Of a DNA stretch of 64,000 nucleotides, positions 46,453 through 54,195 are shown one piece after another (the stretch's first letter is position 1; every line of letters begins with the position of its first letter). Source of the DNA: an uncultured Pseudodesulfovibrio sp. (lineage in GTDB: Bacteria > Desulfobacterota > Desulfovibrionia > Desulfovibrionales > Desulfovibrionaceae). Location: positions 134,001 through 198,000 of the forward strand of contig NZ_OY782498.1 of NCBI RefSeq assembly GCF_963677845.1. The letters are read 5' to 3'. The notes below the pieces were generated by a model that saw only the letters and a list, made by a program, of their open reading frames with translations, was not told the DNA's origin and did no database searches. Made by a program: the position numbers and the translations under genes.

Positions 46453-46908
46453 ATGAAGCTGACAACTCGGAGCCGCTACGGAACACGGATGATGCTCGAC
46501 ATCGCACAGAACTGCCAGGATGGTCCTGTTCGTATTCAGGATATTGCTGAACGTCAGGGAGTGTCTGCAAAATATCTTGAAAAACTCATTCGCAAACTCA
46601 AGGAAATTGGGTTTGTAAAATCCAAGCGCGGGCCACGTGGTGGACATTCTTTGGCTGTTCCTGCCTCGGATATACCCATCGGTGAGGTTGTTCATGCTCT
46701 GGAAGGTGATGGTTCTTTGGTGGAATGCCGGTCCGGTAAGGAAGAATGTGACCGTATGGATATCTGTCTGACCCGTCGACTGTGGCAGGAAGCTGCTGAT
46801 GCTATGTATGATCATTTGAATACCGTTACCCTTGCGGATTTGATGCGTGACGCCGAAGAGTGTGCACAGCCTCAGTTGAATCCATTGGATATGCGTCATA
46901 CTGCATAA
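46453..46908 (+). CDS. Rrf2-family transcriptional regulator
   Basis: A 151-residue winged-helix regulator: 'LTTRSRYGTRMMLDIAQN' at the N-terminus and 'QGVSAKYLEKLIRKLKEIGF' recognition helix. Three cysteines (ECRSGKEEC, then DIC), spaced x6 and x5, suggest an Fe-S cluster as in IscR-like sensors. It is not next to isc/suf genes here. Target may be its own promoter or the palindrome at 46966. Confidence 0.9.
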   Translation: MKLTTRSRYGTRMMLDIAQNCQDGPVRIQDIAERQGVSAKYLEKLIRKLKEIGFVKSKRGPRGGHSLAVPASDIPIGEVVHALEGDGSLVECRSGKEECDRMDICLTRRLWQEAADAMYDHLNTVTLADLMRDAEECAQPQLNPLDMRHTA

Positions 46909-46965
46909 AAAACGGGGGAGATCCCCTTCACCTCAATCACTTGTTTATGCTTGGGGAGTGGTGTA

Positions 46966-46990
46966 ATAGTATGGTTGGCTAACCATCTAT
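46966..46990. promoter_or_regulatory. palindrome between Rrf2 and PAQR genes
   Basis: ATGGTT-GGCT-AACCAT, extended by ATAG on the left and CTAT on the right with one bulged base. Sixteen bases upstream of the PAQR start. A possible Rrf2 site. Confidence 0.4.
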
Positions 46991-47005
46991 CATGGAGTGT
47001 GAAGT

Positions 47006-47647
47006 GTGCTATCTTCTCTACGTGATCCTGTCAGTGGGTTAACCCACTGCATTGCGGCAATGCTTGCCATACTTGGCACTGTGTTGCTCATCCTGCGTTC
47101 GGTCAGTCCTGCCATGCCGTGGCATATTGTCACCTTTTCCATTTTTGGAGGAGGTATGATCCTGCTTTATACGGCCAGCACGCTGTACCATTGGTTGCCT
47201 GTGTCTGATTATTGGGTCCGTTTTTTGCGTCGGGTAGATCACTCGATGATCTTTTTTTATATTGCGGCCACCTACACACCCATTTGCCTTATCCCCTTGC
47301 GCGGTGCATGGGGCTGGTCCATTTTTGGTGTTATTTGGGGGCTGGCAGCTTCCGGCATCATCATGAAGATATTCTGGATGAACGCTCCGCGCTGGCTTTC
47401 TACTGGTATCTATCTTGCCATGGGCTGGTTGGTGCTGGTGGGGATTTATCCATTGTATCAATCCATGTCTGGAACAGCATTGGCATGGTTGGCAGGTGGA
47501 GGAGTGGTCTATTCCATCGGTGCTGTAGTCTATGCCATTAAATGGCCTGACCCTTTGCCTCATGTTTTTGGTTTTCATGAAATCTTCCATCTGTTTGTGA
47601 TTGGTGGAAGCGCATGTCACTTTATCTTGATGTACTGGTACGTTTAG
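47006..47647 (+). CDS. PAQR/hemolysin III family membrane protein
   Basis: A 213-residue protein with seven membrane helices. Conserved positions: 'GLTHCIAAM' in helix 1, 'TASTLYHWL' and 'RRVDHSMIFFYIAATYTP', and the C-terminal 'FGFHEIFHLFVIGGSACHF' with His-x3-His. PAQR proteins have been proposed to be metal-dependent lipid hydrolases; bacterial roles are uncertain. The GTG start at 47006 follows GGAG by eight bases. A terminator follows at 47672. Confidence 0.9.
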   Translation: MLSSLRDPVSGLTHCIAAMLAILGTVLLILRSVSPAMPWHIVTFSIFGGGMILLYTASTLYHWLPVSDYWVRFLRRVDHSMIFFYIAATYTPICLIPLRGAWGWSIFGVIWGLAASGIIMKIFWMNAPRWLSTGIYLAMGWLVLVGIYPLYQSMSGTALAWLAGGGVVYSIGAVVYAIKWPDPLPHVFGFHEIFHLFVIGGSACHFILMYWYV

Positions 47648-47671
47648 TTCGATCCCAATGAAGTATTCTTT

Positions 47672-47698
47672 AAAGGCCGTTTATTGACGGCCTTTTTT
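47672..47698 (+). terminator. intrinsic terminator after the PAQR gene
   Basis: AAAGGCCGT and ACGGCCTTT around a six-base loop, then T. Confidence 0.85.
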
Positions 47699-47751
47699 GT
47701 GGGCAAATGCGGATATGTTTCCCATGTATGTCTTATTGGAAGCATGGATAT

Positions 47752-47781
47752 AAAAAAGGGCGGCATCTTTCGATGCCGCCC
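47752..47781 (-). terminator. intrinsic terminator after metS
   Basis: AGGGCGGCATC and GATGCCGCCCT with a four-base loop; on the minus strand followed by six T. It ends the NSS transporter operon. Confidence 0.88.
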
Positions 47782-47803
47782 TGATTATGTGTAGTTGATG
47801 GAG

Positions 47804-47905
47804 CTAGTTTTTCTTTTTGTTCATGGCGAGACGCATGCAGAATACAGCTCCTCCCCATGTAACACCGAGGCCAACAATCATCATGATGATAGCGGAAGTT
47901 GTCAT
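47804..47905 (-). CDS. MetS-like small subunit of the NSS transporter
   Basis: A 33-residue membrane peptide, MTTSAIIMMIVGLGVTWGGA followed by a short tail ending in Lys/Asn. It is one helix with a basic C-terminus. This matches the small subunit (MetS type) that accompanies Na+-coupled methionine/alanine transporters of the NSS family in other bacteria. AGGAGT precedes the ATG. It begins nine bases after the transporter stop, so it is co-transcribed. Too short for most gene finders. Confidence 0.88.
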   Translation of the reverse strand: MTTSAIIMMIVGLGVTWGGAVFCMRLAMNKKKN

Positions 47906-47914
47906 TATGGACTC

Positions 47915-49399
47915 CTAGTCGTTGCGCACGAAGCTACGTGCGGGCTGCTGCTTGTTCAGGGCCATGCCAAGGACAAAAGCCACAGGCAAGAGGGACCAGC
48001 CAAGCATGATCAGATCCTTGGTGGCGTATCCGCCGTAAGGAGTACCCATGTCGGTGTAGACGTTCATGACGAAGGAGTAACCGAGGATGGCTACAGTCAC
48101 GAGCTTCAGACAGAGCTTCCATGCATTGCCGACAGTGAAGTCGGAGGTGGCATTGACGTGCTTTTGGATGTCGTCGAGACCTACAATGTAGCTCATCAGG
48201 ATAATCTCAACCAGCGCAACACCAAGGATGCAGAGGTTGTTAATGAAGTGATCAACGATATCGAGAATGAGCAGGCCGCCACCAGTAGTGAAGACCAGAG
48301 TCAAGGCAAAACCACCAGCACAGACAATGGATGCAGTCTTTTTGCGGCTCCATGCGAACTTGTCGATGAAAGAGGAGCTGACGGCTTCCACGATGGAGAT
48401 GTGGGAGCTGACGCCCGCCATGGTCAGACAGAGGAAGAACAGGGTGCCGACAAAAGCGGGAGCTGGCATGGTGTTGATAGCAGCTGGAATGGTGACGAAT
48501 GCAAGGCCAACGCCTGCACCGGCAACATCAGCTACATTTTGGCCTGTCGCTTCAGCCATATTGCCCAGAACGGCGAAGATCATGACGCCGGAGAGCATGG
48601 AGAAACCACAGTTGATGAACACCGTTATTGCTGCATTGTTGTTGATATCAGATTTTTTCGGCAGGTAACTGGAGTAGGCCAGCATGATGGCGAAACCGAT
48701 GGACAGCGAGAAGAAGATCTGGCCGTAAGCATCAGCCCAGACCGAGAAGTCTGCCAGTCTGGAGAAGTCCGGGGTGAACAGGTAGTCCAGGCCAGTCATG
48801 GCGCCAGGCAGGTTCACAACGCGAGCGATGAGGACCAAGACCAGAACGAACAGCAGGGGAATGAGCACTTTACATGCGCGTTCAATACCTTTGCGGACGC
48901 CGGATGTGATAGCGAGCCATGTGATGCCCCAAGCCAGGGTACATGCACCAAGGATGGGCCAGCGGATGCCGCCCAGTTCGAACGGGGAACCTGTCAGTCC
49001 AAGGTATTCACCAAAGAAGAAGCCCTTGGGATCAGCGCCCCATGACTGATTGAAGGCGAAACCTGTGTAGTTGATAGTCCAGCCGATAACCGCCACATAA
49101 TAAATGGAAATAGCAAAGGCTACCAAGACCTGCATCCAGCCGAGGAACTCCCATTTGGAGCCGATGGACCGGAAAACCTTGGGTGCGGAACCGCGATATT
49201 TATGTCCCAGGCCGAATTCCATGATCATGAAAGGAATACCAGCTGTGAGAAGAGCGAAAATGTAAGGAATGATGAAGGCGCCGCCGCCATTTTCATACGC
49301 CATGTAAGGGAAACGCCAGATGTTTCCCAGGCCGATTGCGGAGCCAACTGCAGCCAGTACGAAACCGGCGCGGGAGCCCCATTGTTCACGTTGAGCCAT
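47915..49399 (-). CDS. sodium-dependent transporter, NSS (SNF) family
   Basis: A 494-residue transporter with about twelve helices. Na+/substrate signature at the N-terminus: 'WGSRAGFVLAAVGSAIGLGN' then IWRFPY. 'NAAITVFINCGFSML' and 'SSHISIVEAVSSSFID' are also typical. The ATG at 49399 follows AGGTGA; the frame stays open upstream to 49549 but that part lacks family homology. With the small subunit downstream it is probably a methionine/alanine-type importer (inference). Confidence 0.92.
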   Translation of the reverse strand: MAQREQWGSRAGFVLAAVGSAIGLGNIWRFPYMAYENGGGAFIIPYIFALLTAGIPFMIMEFGLGHKYRGSAPKVFRSIGSKWEFLGWMQVLVAFAISIYYVAVIGWTINYTGFAFNQSWGADPKGFFFGEYLGLTGSPFELGGIRWPILGACTLAWGITWLAITSGVRKGIERACKVLIPLLFVLVLVLIARVVNLPGAMTGLDYLFTPDFSRLADFSVWADAYGQIFFSLSIGFAIMLAYSSYLPKKSDINNNAAITVFINCGFSMLSGVMIFAVLGNMAEATGQNVADVAGAGVGLAFVTIPAAINTMPAPAFVGTLFFLCLTMAGVSSHISIVEAVSSSFIDKFAWSRKKTASIVCAGGFALTLVFTTGGGLLILDIVDHFINNLCILGVALVEIILMSYIVGLDDIQKHVNATSDFTVGNAWKLCLKLVTVAILGYSFVMNVYTDMGTPYGGYATKDLIMLGWSLLPVAFVLGMALNKQQPARSFVRND

Positions 49400-49793
49400 G
49401 TGATCACCTATAAAGTTTGAGATTCTCTCCCGCCCCTCTGGCGGGTCAGGGAAAAGGCGGTCGAACATGGGTGATACCCTGTCCTGAAACGGAAGCGGGC
49501 CAGGACGAGTACAGTACCGCCTAAGGCCGTTTTCAATGCTTTTCCCCAAAAAGCACTCACCGAATATGTGAAAATAATACGACTGTCCACTGATAAAAAT
49601 TGCTTATGGACGAATAAAAATCGGTGATATGTCGATTTTGCCAAAGAATATAGATATGTTTAGACAAAATATTAAAACAGGTGTGCTTTTGTTAAGTTTT
49701 TTAGCTATTTTTTTGCTTGATAGGCAGGGCTTTTACAAAAAAGAAAAAGATCCCGAAAAATTAATTTTTTCGGGATCTTGGCGTAACGGAAAA
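49400..49793. other. leader and promoter region of the transporter gene
   Basis: No gene is supported. On the minus strand the last 80 bases before the ATG hold a GC-rich hairpin (CCCGCC ... GGCGGG, plus-strand 49425-49444) with no T-run, so it is a leader structure rather than a terminator. The remainder is AT-rich and contains the terminator at 49741. No riboswitch class is recognised. Confidence 0.35.
49741..49780 (-). terminator. intrinsic terminator after the DsrE-like gene
   Basis: AAGATCCCGAAAAATT and AATTTTTTCGGGATCTT pair almost fully; on the minus strand a T-rich run follows. It lies 14 bases downstream of the DsrE-like stop. Confidence 0.8.
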
Positions 49794-50135
49794 TTAGAAG
49801 GTGATAATGGTGAACCCTTTTTTTTGATAGTCAACGATGGACGGGTGTCCGGCCATGTCGCCGATTAATTTAATACCTGCTTTTTTGACCGCGTCGAGGA
49901 CTCCCAATTTGGCAGAACAGGCCTTGCATGCTCCGTCAATCAGTCCGGCATCTTTGGCTTTGAAATATAAGGTGCTGAACGGATTCTCCTTTTTTTCGAG
50001 TTCGGGGATCAATATGACCGAGGCTCCTTCGAATACGATGATGGTATCCTCACCCTTTTCTTTCATGTCCAAGGCGTTGAGGAGGACATGGACAAAACAC
50101 ATGAGTTCGCCGTTGAAGGCATAAAGACAGTTCAT
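49794..50135 (-). CDS. DsrE-like cytoplasmic sulfur-relay protein
   Basis: A 113-residue protein with a DsrE/DsrF-like fold: 'FVHVLLNALDMKEKGEDTI', 'VFEGASVILIPELE' and 'IDGACKACSAKLGVLDAV', with two cysteines in ACKACSA where relay Cys residues occur. Such proteins carry persulfide sulfur. AAAGGAGC precedes the ATG. It lies 76 bases downstream of the selenocysteine peroxiredoxin gene and could be co-transcribed. Relation to sulfite reduction is plausible but not shown. Confidence 0.75.
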   Translation of the reverse strand: MNCLYAFNGELMCFVHVLLNALDMKEKGEDTIIVFEGASVILIPELEKKENPFSTLYFKAKDAGLIDGACKACSAKLGVLDAVKKAGIKLIGDMAGHPSIVDYQKKGFTIITF

Positions 50136-50211
50136 GGTTGCTCCTTTTTATTGTTCATAAGAAAGGCCCGCCGACGATCGTCAGAGGGTCTGAAAGTCAT
50201 CAAGTGAATGG

Positions 50212-50937
50212 TTAGTCGAAGGCTTGTATCACTTTCCATTCTTCCCAGACCTTCCCGACAAGGCCGGGGCCGGGGTTTAAGACGGGTTTTCCGGGTTTCC
50301 AGCCGGATGGTGTGGCTTTGGTCCCTTTGGATTCGCGGACGAGCTGGAAGGCCTGAATTTGGCGCAGAGTTTCTGAAACGTTGCGACCAACTGGTGGGGT
50401 CAGGACTTCAAATGCCTGAACATTGCCATCAGGATCGATGAGGAAGCGGCCACGCACATCAACGCCGGCGGCTTCGTCATAGACTCCATAAATGGAGCCG
50501 ACCGCACCGCCGCCGTCAGACAGCATGGGGAAGGGTACTTTGCCTTTGGTGATCATCTTGGAAAGTTCATGCTCATCCCACATTTTGTGAACGAACATGG
50601 AGTCCGTGGACATGGATAAAACCTGAACGCCGAGTTTTTCGAATTCTTCATTTTTTTCTGCGACCGCAGAAATTTCGGTTGCTCAGACAAAGGTAAAATC
50701 ACCGGGATAGAAACAAAGGGCAACCCACTGCCCTAAATATTCTGAAAGGGTTACGGAACCGAAGCCTCCGTCGATATAGGCGGAAGCGGTAAAATCAGGG
50801 GCTTTTTGTCCAACACGAATCATGGGGCCTCCTTGTGATTCGTTCGCTATTTGCGATGCGGTTTTTTCTTTGGGTTGCGTAACGTTTTCGACTTTGGGGC
50901 CGGGGCGTTCGCACCCTGCTGCTTGCTTTGTGGGCAT
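50212..50937 (-). CDS. selenocysteine peroxiredoxin (UGA read as Sec)
   Basis: Thiol/selenol peroxidase of the AhpC/Prx family, 241 residues when the in-frame TGA at 50683-50685 is read as Sec. The active site 'YPGDFTFV' is followed by that TGA exactly where FTFVC has Cys, then '[18 protein letters not shown]' and the rest of the domain ('[11 protein letters not shown]', '[17 protein letters not shown]'). A hairpin suited to SECIS lies just after TGA. The usual C-terminal resolving Cys is absent (ATPSGW). Starts: ATG 50937 (GGAG site), or ATG 50823 ([11 protein letters not shown], strong AAGGAGG), or 50949. The first adds a Cys-containing N-terminal tail. Translated without recoding it splits in two. 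Confidence 0.88.
50655..50685 (-). promoter_or_regulatory. bacterial SECIS element of the peroxiredoxin
   Basis: In the sense of the gene, TGA (50683-50685) is followed by a perfect 7-bp hairpin TTTCTGC-GGTC-GCAGAAA (50655-50672). The loop starts 17 bases after the end of TGA and has G in it, matching the bacterial SECIS rule (stem after UGA, G in the apical loop) that recruits SelB. Confidence 0.82.
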
Positions 50938-51092
50938 AACAGTCTCCATGGAGGTTTTTGGTTGTTCAATATCTATTCATATATTCAATCAAAGTGATAA
51001 TAGCTACTACTTTTTTCAATACATCAGGTACTTTTCAAATCTACTTGGAAACAAGCTGTGAAAACGACGTTTTTCTGAGGATAAAAGAGAAC

Positions 51093-52061
51093 TTAATGGA
51101 CGATTGCTTGTCCTCCGTCTCTGCTGACGACGGCTCGGTTGGTGGATGTGTTGCTAATGACCACATCCTTTGTGGCTGGAAAGCGATATTCGATAGCGTT
51201 GGGATATTTATGTTGGAAGAAAATCTGGTTGTCGGTGACGATGGCACCGGAAGCGGACTCAAGGGAGATGCCGACGTCGGCATAACGCCCTTGAGGTCCA
51301 TGCGTGATGATATTGTTTCGTATGACGCCGCCGAAATGAGGACTGTCACCCATTCCAAAACCAATGCCCCGGTCGCAGTCAATAATCTGATTGTTTTCGA
51401 CTTGTGTGCCGCGAGAACCAGACCAGAAATGGATGGCATATTCAGCCGCTTCTTTGTCTGGACTTGCTATATTTCGAAATTCGCAATTGCGGACAGTCCA
51501 ATCTCGTGCATTGTGTGCGTCTATGCCCCCGATATAGAAATGAGGGCCAATTTTGGCAGTGTATTCGAAAAGGCAATCTTCAATGATGCCCCCCATGCAT
51601 CCCATGTTAGGAGCGTCGAGGTTTGTCGAAATCTTGATCATTTGTTCCCGGCAGTCGAGAATATGCAAGTTGGCAAGACAGGGACGATGAGCGTTTAATT
51701 CCCCATGGATCTGTATAGCGTGATTGGCTACACGGCCAATGGTCATGTCTCGAAGAGTAATGTCTGAACCGCTTATATGAAAGACATGGCCGACTTCTGA
51801 GTCCATGCTTGGTCCCACTAACCATACTGTGTCACGATTGCCGGATTTGGATCGTATCATTACGCCGTCAGCCTGAATGGATAACGCGTGTTGCAACACG
51901 TATTTGCCGTCTTGGAGTATTATTTCTTTGTGCGAGCCATTGTTGGCGGCATCAAGGGCCTGATGCAGTTCTGTCAAGGTTCCTACTTCCGTGGCCATGC
52001 TTGAAATCGGGATGGTCAAGCTCAGCATTATCCCGCACAATATTTTTGAAACATAGCGCAT
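51093..52061 (-). CDS. right-handed beta-helix repeat secreted protein
   Basis: A 322-residue exported protein: signal peptide to 'SSMATE', then 'LHQALDAANNGSHKEIILQDG' and many short repeats ('VENNQIIDCDRGIGFGMG', 'IRNNIITHGPQGRY', 'VTDNQIFFQ') typical of parallel beta-helix (PbH1) proteins such as polysaccharide lyases and epimerases. No catalytic residues are evident. The ATG at 52061 follows GAGGAGG. Role unknown; carbohydrate binding or cleavage is possible. Confidence 0.82.
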   Translation of the reverse strand: MRYVSKILCGIMLSLTIPISSMATEVGTLTELHQALDAANNGSHKEIILQDGKYVLQHALSIQADGVMIRSKSGNRDTVWLVGPSMDSEVGHVFHISGSDITLRDMTIGRVANHAIQIHGELNAHRPCLANLHILDCREQMIKISTNLDAPNMGCMGGIIEDCLFEYTAKIGPHFYIGGIDAHNARDWTVRNCEFRNIASPDKEAAEYAIHFWSGSRGTQVENNQIIDCDRGIGFGMGDSPHFGGVIRNNIITHGPQGRYADVGISLESASGAIVTDNQIFFQHKYPNAIEYRFPATKDVVISNTSTNRAVVSRDGGQAIVH

Positions 52062-52135
52062 GATAAACCTCCTCTTGTCATGGGTATGCCATGAAATGAG
52101 AGGGTGTGCCAAGGTGTGGAATAAATTAGGCCAAT

Positions 52136-52168
52136 GAAAAAGGCCTTGAGCATGTCGCTCAAGGCCTT
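52136..52168 (-). terminator. intrinsic terminator after tRNA-Pro
   Basis: AAGGCCTTGAG and CTCAAGGCCTT with a seven-base loop; on the minus strand T residues follow. It lies ten bases after the tRNA. Confidence 0.85.
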
Positions 52169-52177
52169 ATTTCTTGC

Positions 52178-52254
52178 TGGTCGGGGCGAAGAGATTTGAA
52201 CTCCCGGCATCCTGCTCCCAAAGCAGGCGCGCTACCAGACTGCGCCACGCCCCG
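52178..52254 (-). tRNA. tRNA-Pro (anticodon TGG)
   Basis: 77 bases, CCA encoded. Acceptor stem CGGGGCG pairs with CGCCCCG before A-CCA. The anticodon arm is CCTGC-TTTGGGA-GCAGG, with anticodon TGG, and the T arm has GTTCAAATC. D-loop bases GGTAGC are present. Its 5' end abuts the inverted-repeat element. Confidence 0.95.
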
Positions 52255-52378
52255 TCAGATTCGTGAGGATTTCCACTAGCTGCGTTGCTGCGATAAAGTC
52301 GGACTCTTGCGTATGGGAATACGCGGCGATCCCGTCTTTTTCTTGCGCCTTGCCAGAGAAAATCCTCACGAATCTGAC
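52254..52378. repeat. 125-bp element with perfect 19-bp inverted ends
   Basis: Left arm 52254-52272 reads GTCAGATTCGTGAGGATTT; right arm 52360-52378 is its exact reverse complement. The first base is the 5' base of the tRNA. The 87 bases between carry GCTGCGTTGCTGCG, CTTGCGTATGGGAATACGC and a palindrome-like core. It has no gene. This looks like a non-autonomous mobile (MITE-like) or REP-type element; target-site repeats are not evident. Confidence 0.65.
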
Positions 52379-52573
52379 AAGTCACAAAGAGCTTACGCTC
52401 TGGCTGCGTTGTTGTGAGAGGTAAATCTTGGCATATTGGGATATACAGAGACTTAACCTTCACTGCACTGTGTCAGATGGAAACTCTCGCACTCTGACAA
52501 AACCAAAAAAACAAACAACTGCGCCGTGGAGGGATGCATACCTACTGCATATGCTCGCTCTTGGCAAGTGCTA
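52379..52573. repeat. degenerate second copy and unassigned DNA before amrS
   Basis: Bases 52400-52450 (GGCTGCGTTGTTGTGAG, then CTTGGCATATTGGGATATAC) resemble the interior of the preceding element in the same orientation. Further on, TGTCAGA and TCTGACA flank 15 bases (52469-52500). It looks like a decayed related copy. No gene is supported. Confidence 0.4.
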
Positions 52574-53593
52574 CTATCCCATATTTATGCCATGGATGAT
52601 TTTGCCGCATTGTGTACACCGACCATTCTTGATTCCTGAGCGCTGAATGGAGAACCCGGAACGGTCGATGAGCTGGGCGTTACAGCCGGGGCAGAAGGTC
52701 TTTTGTCTATCAAGTCCCGGCATGTTGCCGATGTATACGTATTTAAGTCCTTTTGACTTGCCGATATCATATGCGGTTTCCAGAGCGTCTCCGGGAGTAA
52801 CTCCTGAATTGGTCATTTGGTAGTCCGGGTGGAAGCGGGAGATGTGCCATGGCGTATCTGTGCCGAGTTTCTTGGCAATAAATTCTGTCAGTTGGTTCAA
52901 TTCAGCCGGAGAATCATTGTGGCCGGGGATGAGCAAGGTCGTGACTTCGAGCCACCACTTGAGTTCATGTTTGATTTTTATGAGGTTGTTCAGCACAGGT
53001 TTCAGGCGTGCGCCGGATATCTCTTTGTAAAAATCTTCGGTGAAGCATTTCAAGTCCACGTTGATGGCATCAATAATCGGTGCCAGTTCATCGAGACTTT
53101 CCGTGCTCATGAAGCCATTGGACACCATAATATTTTTCAGGCCACGCGCTTTAGCGAGAGTGGCTGTATCCTGCATCAATTCGAAAAAGATGGTTGGCTC
53201 GGAGTATGTATAGGAAATGGAGGCGGCCCCACGTCTGGTGGCATCGTCCACCAATTGTTGCGGTGTCACAGCATGACCTTCAATGATACCGTTTTCGTGC
53301 GGCGGTTGAGACAGCGACCAGTTCTGGCAGAATGAACAGCGTAGATTGCAGCCCATGGTGGCTATTGAATATGTGCGTGTCCCCGGTTGGAAATGATAGA
53401 GTGGCTTTTTTTCTACGGGATCAAGGTTTTGAACGGCAATTTTGTCGTAATTCAGCGAATAGAGTGTGCCGTTACGGTTTTCACGCACACCGCATCGTCC
53501 CCGCTTACCGGGCTTGATCGGACAGTAGTGGTTGCATAATCGGCAGGAAATCGTGTCGCGTCCAATTGATTCCCAAAGTCTCGCTTCAATCAT
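52574..53593 (-). CDS. amrS: AmmeMemoRadiSam-type radical SAM enzyme
   Basis: A 339-residue AmrS-like radical SAM protein. A cysteine-rich N-terminus (CRLCNHYCPIKPGKRGRCGV) is followed by the cluster motif CNLRCSFCQN and 'ISYTYSEPTIFFE'. A C-terminal zinc-ribbon-like CPGC ... CTQCG occurs. In many genomes AmrS lies with Memo and AMMECR1 genes, or all three are fused; here it stands alone, so its partner is elsewhere or lost. Function unknown. Confidence 0.88.
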   Translation of the reverse strand: MIEARLWESIGRDTISCRLCNHYCPIKPGKRGRCGVRENRNGTLYSLNYDKIAVQNLDPVEKKPLYHFQPGTRTYSIATMGCNLRCSFCQNWSLSQPPHENGIIEGHAVTPQQLVDDATRRGAASISYTYSEPTIFFELMQDTATLAKARGLKNIMVSNGFMSTESLDELAPIIDAINVDLKCFTEDFYKEISGARLKPVLNNLIKIKHELKWWLEVTTLLIPGHNDSPAELNQLTEFIAKKLGTDTPWHISRFHPDYQMTNSGVTPGDALETAYDIGKSKGLKYVYIGNMPGLDRQKTFCPGCNAQLIDRSGFSIQRSGIKNGRCTQCGKIIHGINMG

Positions 53594-53657
53594 GGGAAAA
53601 CCCTCCTGGCGGTATATTACCAGAAGGGTGTGTGTTCGTCATGGGCCGAGAATGAAC

Positions 53658-54038
53658 TCAGTCTTTTTTTGTCTTGGTGGTTGTCGTTCGGGTGGTCTTC
53701 TTGCCATCCTCGTCAACAAATTCTTCGGTAGTCGTCGTGGTGGAATTTGAGTTGGCTGGTTTGGAAGAGACGCCCCATGGTGTGATCACGGTTTCTCGAT
53801 CATACCAATCCGTTTGTTCTTTTTTAGGCGGGTCTGAACTGATGGTGCTGTCTCCGGCCTCATTGGTACCAAAGGTGGTTGTGGGCTTTTCGTCTTCAAC
53901 TGAGCGTGTGCCGAACGCATTGTCCTGTCTGTTTTTGGCAGTGTCTTCGTTTTTAAATTTATTCTGGGCCAATGCCGGAGTGATCGTCAAAATCAGGACG
54001 GTCAGGGTTGCGATGGCTATAATACTGAAATGGCGCAT
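53658..54038 (-). CDS. secreted Thr/Lys-rich protein of unknown function
   Basis: A 126-residue protein: signal peptide ending 'TPALAQNKFKNEDT', then a low-complexity tail rich in Thr, Lys and Asp (for example NSTTTTTEEFVDEDGKKTT). No domain recognised; probably intrinsically disordered. GGAGG precedes the ATG at 54038. Low-complexity tail could bind other surface polymers, but nothing shows this. Confidence 0.7.
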   Translation of the reverse strand: MRHFSIIAIATLTVLILTITPALAQNKFKNEDTAKNRQDNAFGTRSVEDEKPTTTFGTNEAGDSTISSDPPKKEQTDWYDRETVITPWGVSSKPANSNSTTTTTEEFVDEDGKKTTRTTTTKTKKD

Positions 54039-54195
54039 GGTTTCCTCCATGACAGACGGTGTTCTTTTTTACTGTTTATATACGCGCAGGCTGTAATTAT
54101 GGCAATGCAATTGGCGGGCCGTCCATTCTCTTCTTGAACTTGGGCGAGCAACCATCTATAGAAGCTCCATCTTGAACGATTGTTAGGAGAAAGAC

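Noticed and set aside
47795-49045. Plus-strand reading of 416 residues opposite the NSS transporter
   Set aside because: Antisense shadow of a well-recognised gene; no homology and composition typical of a reversed membrane protein.
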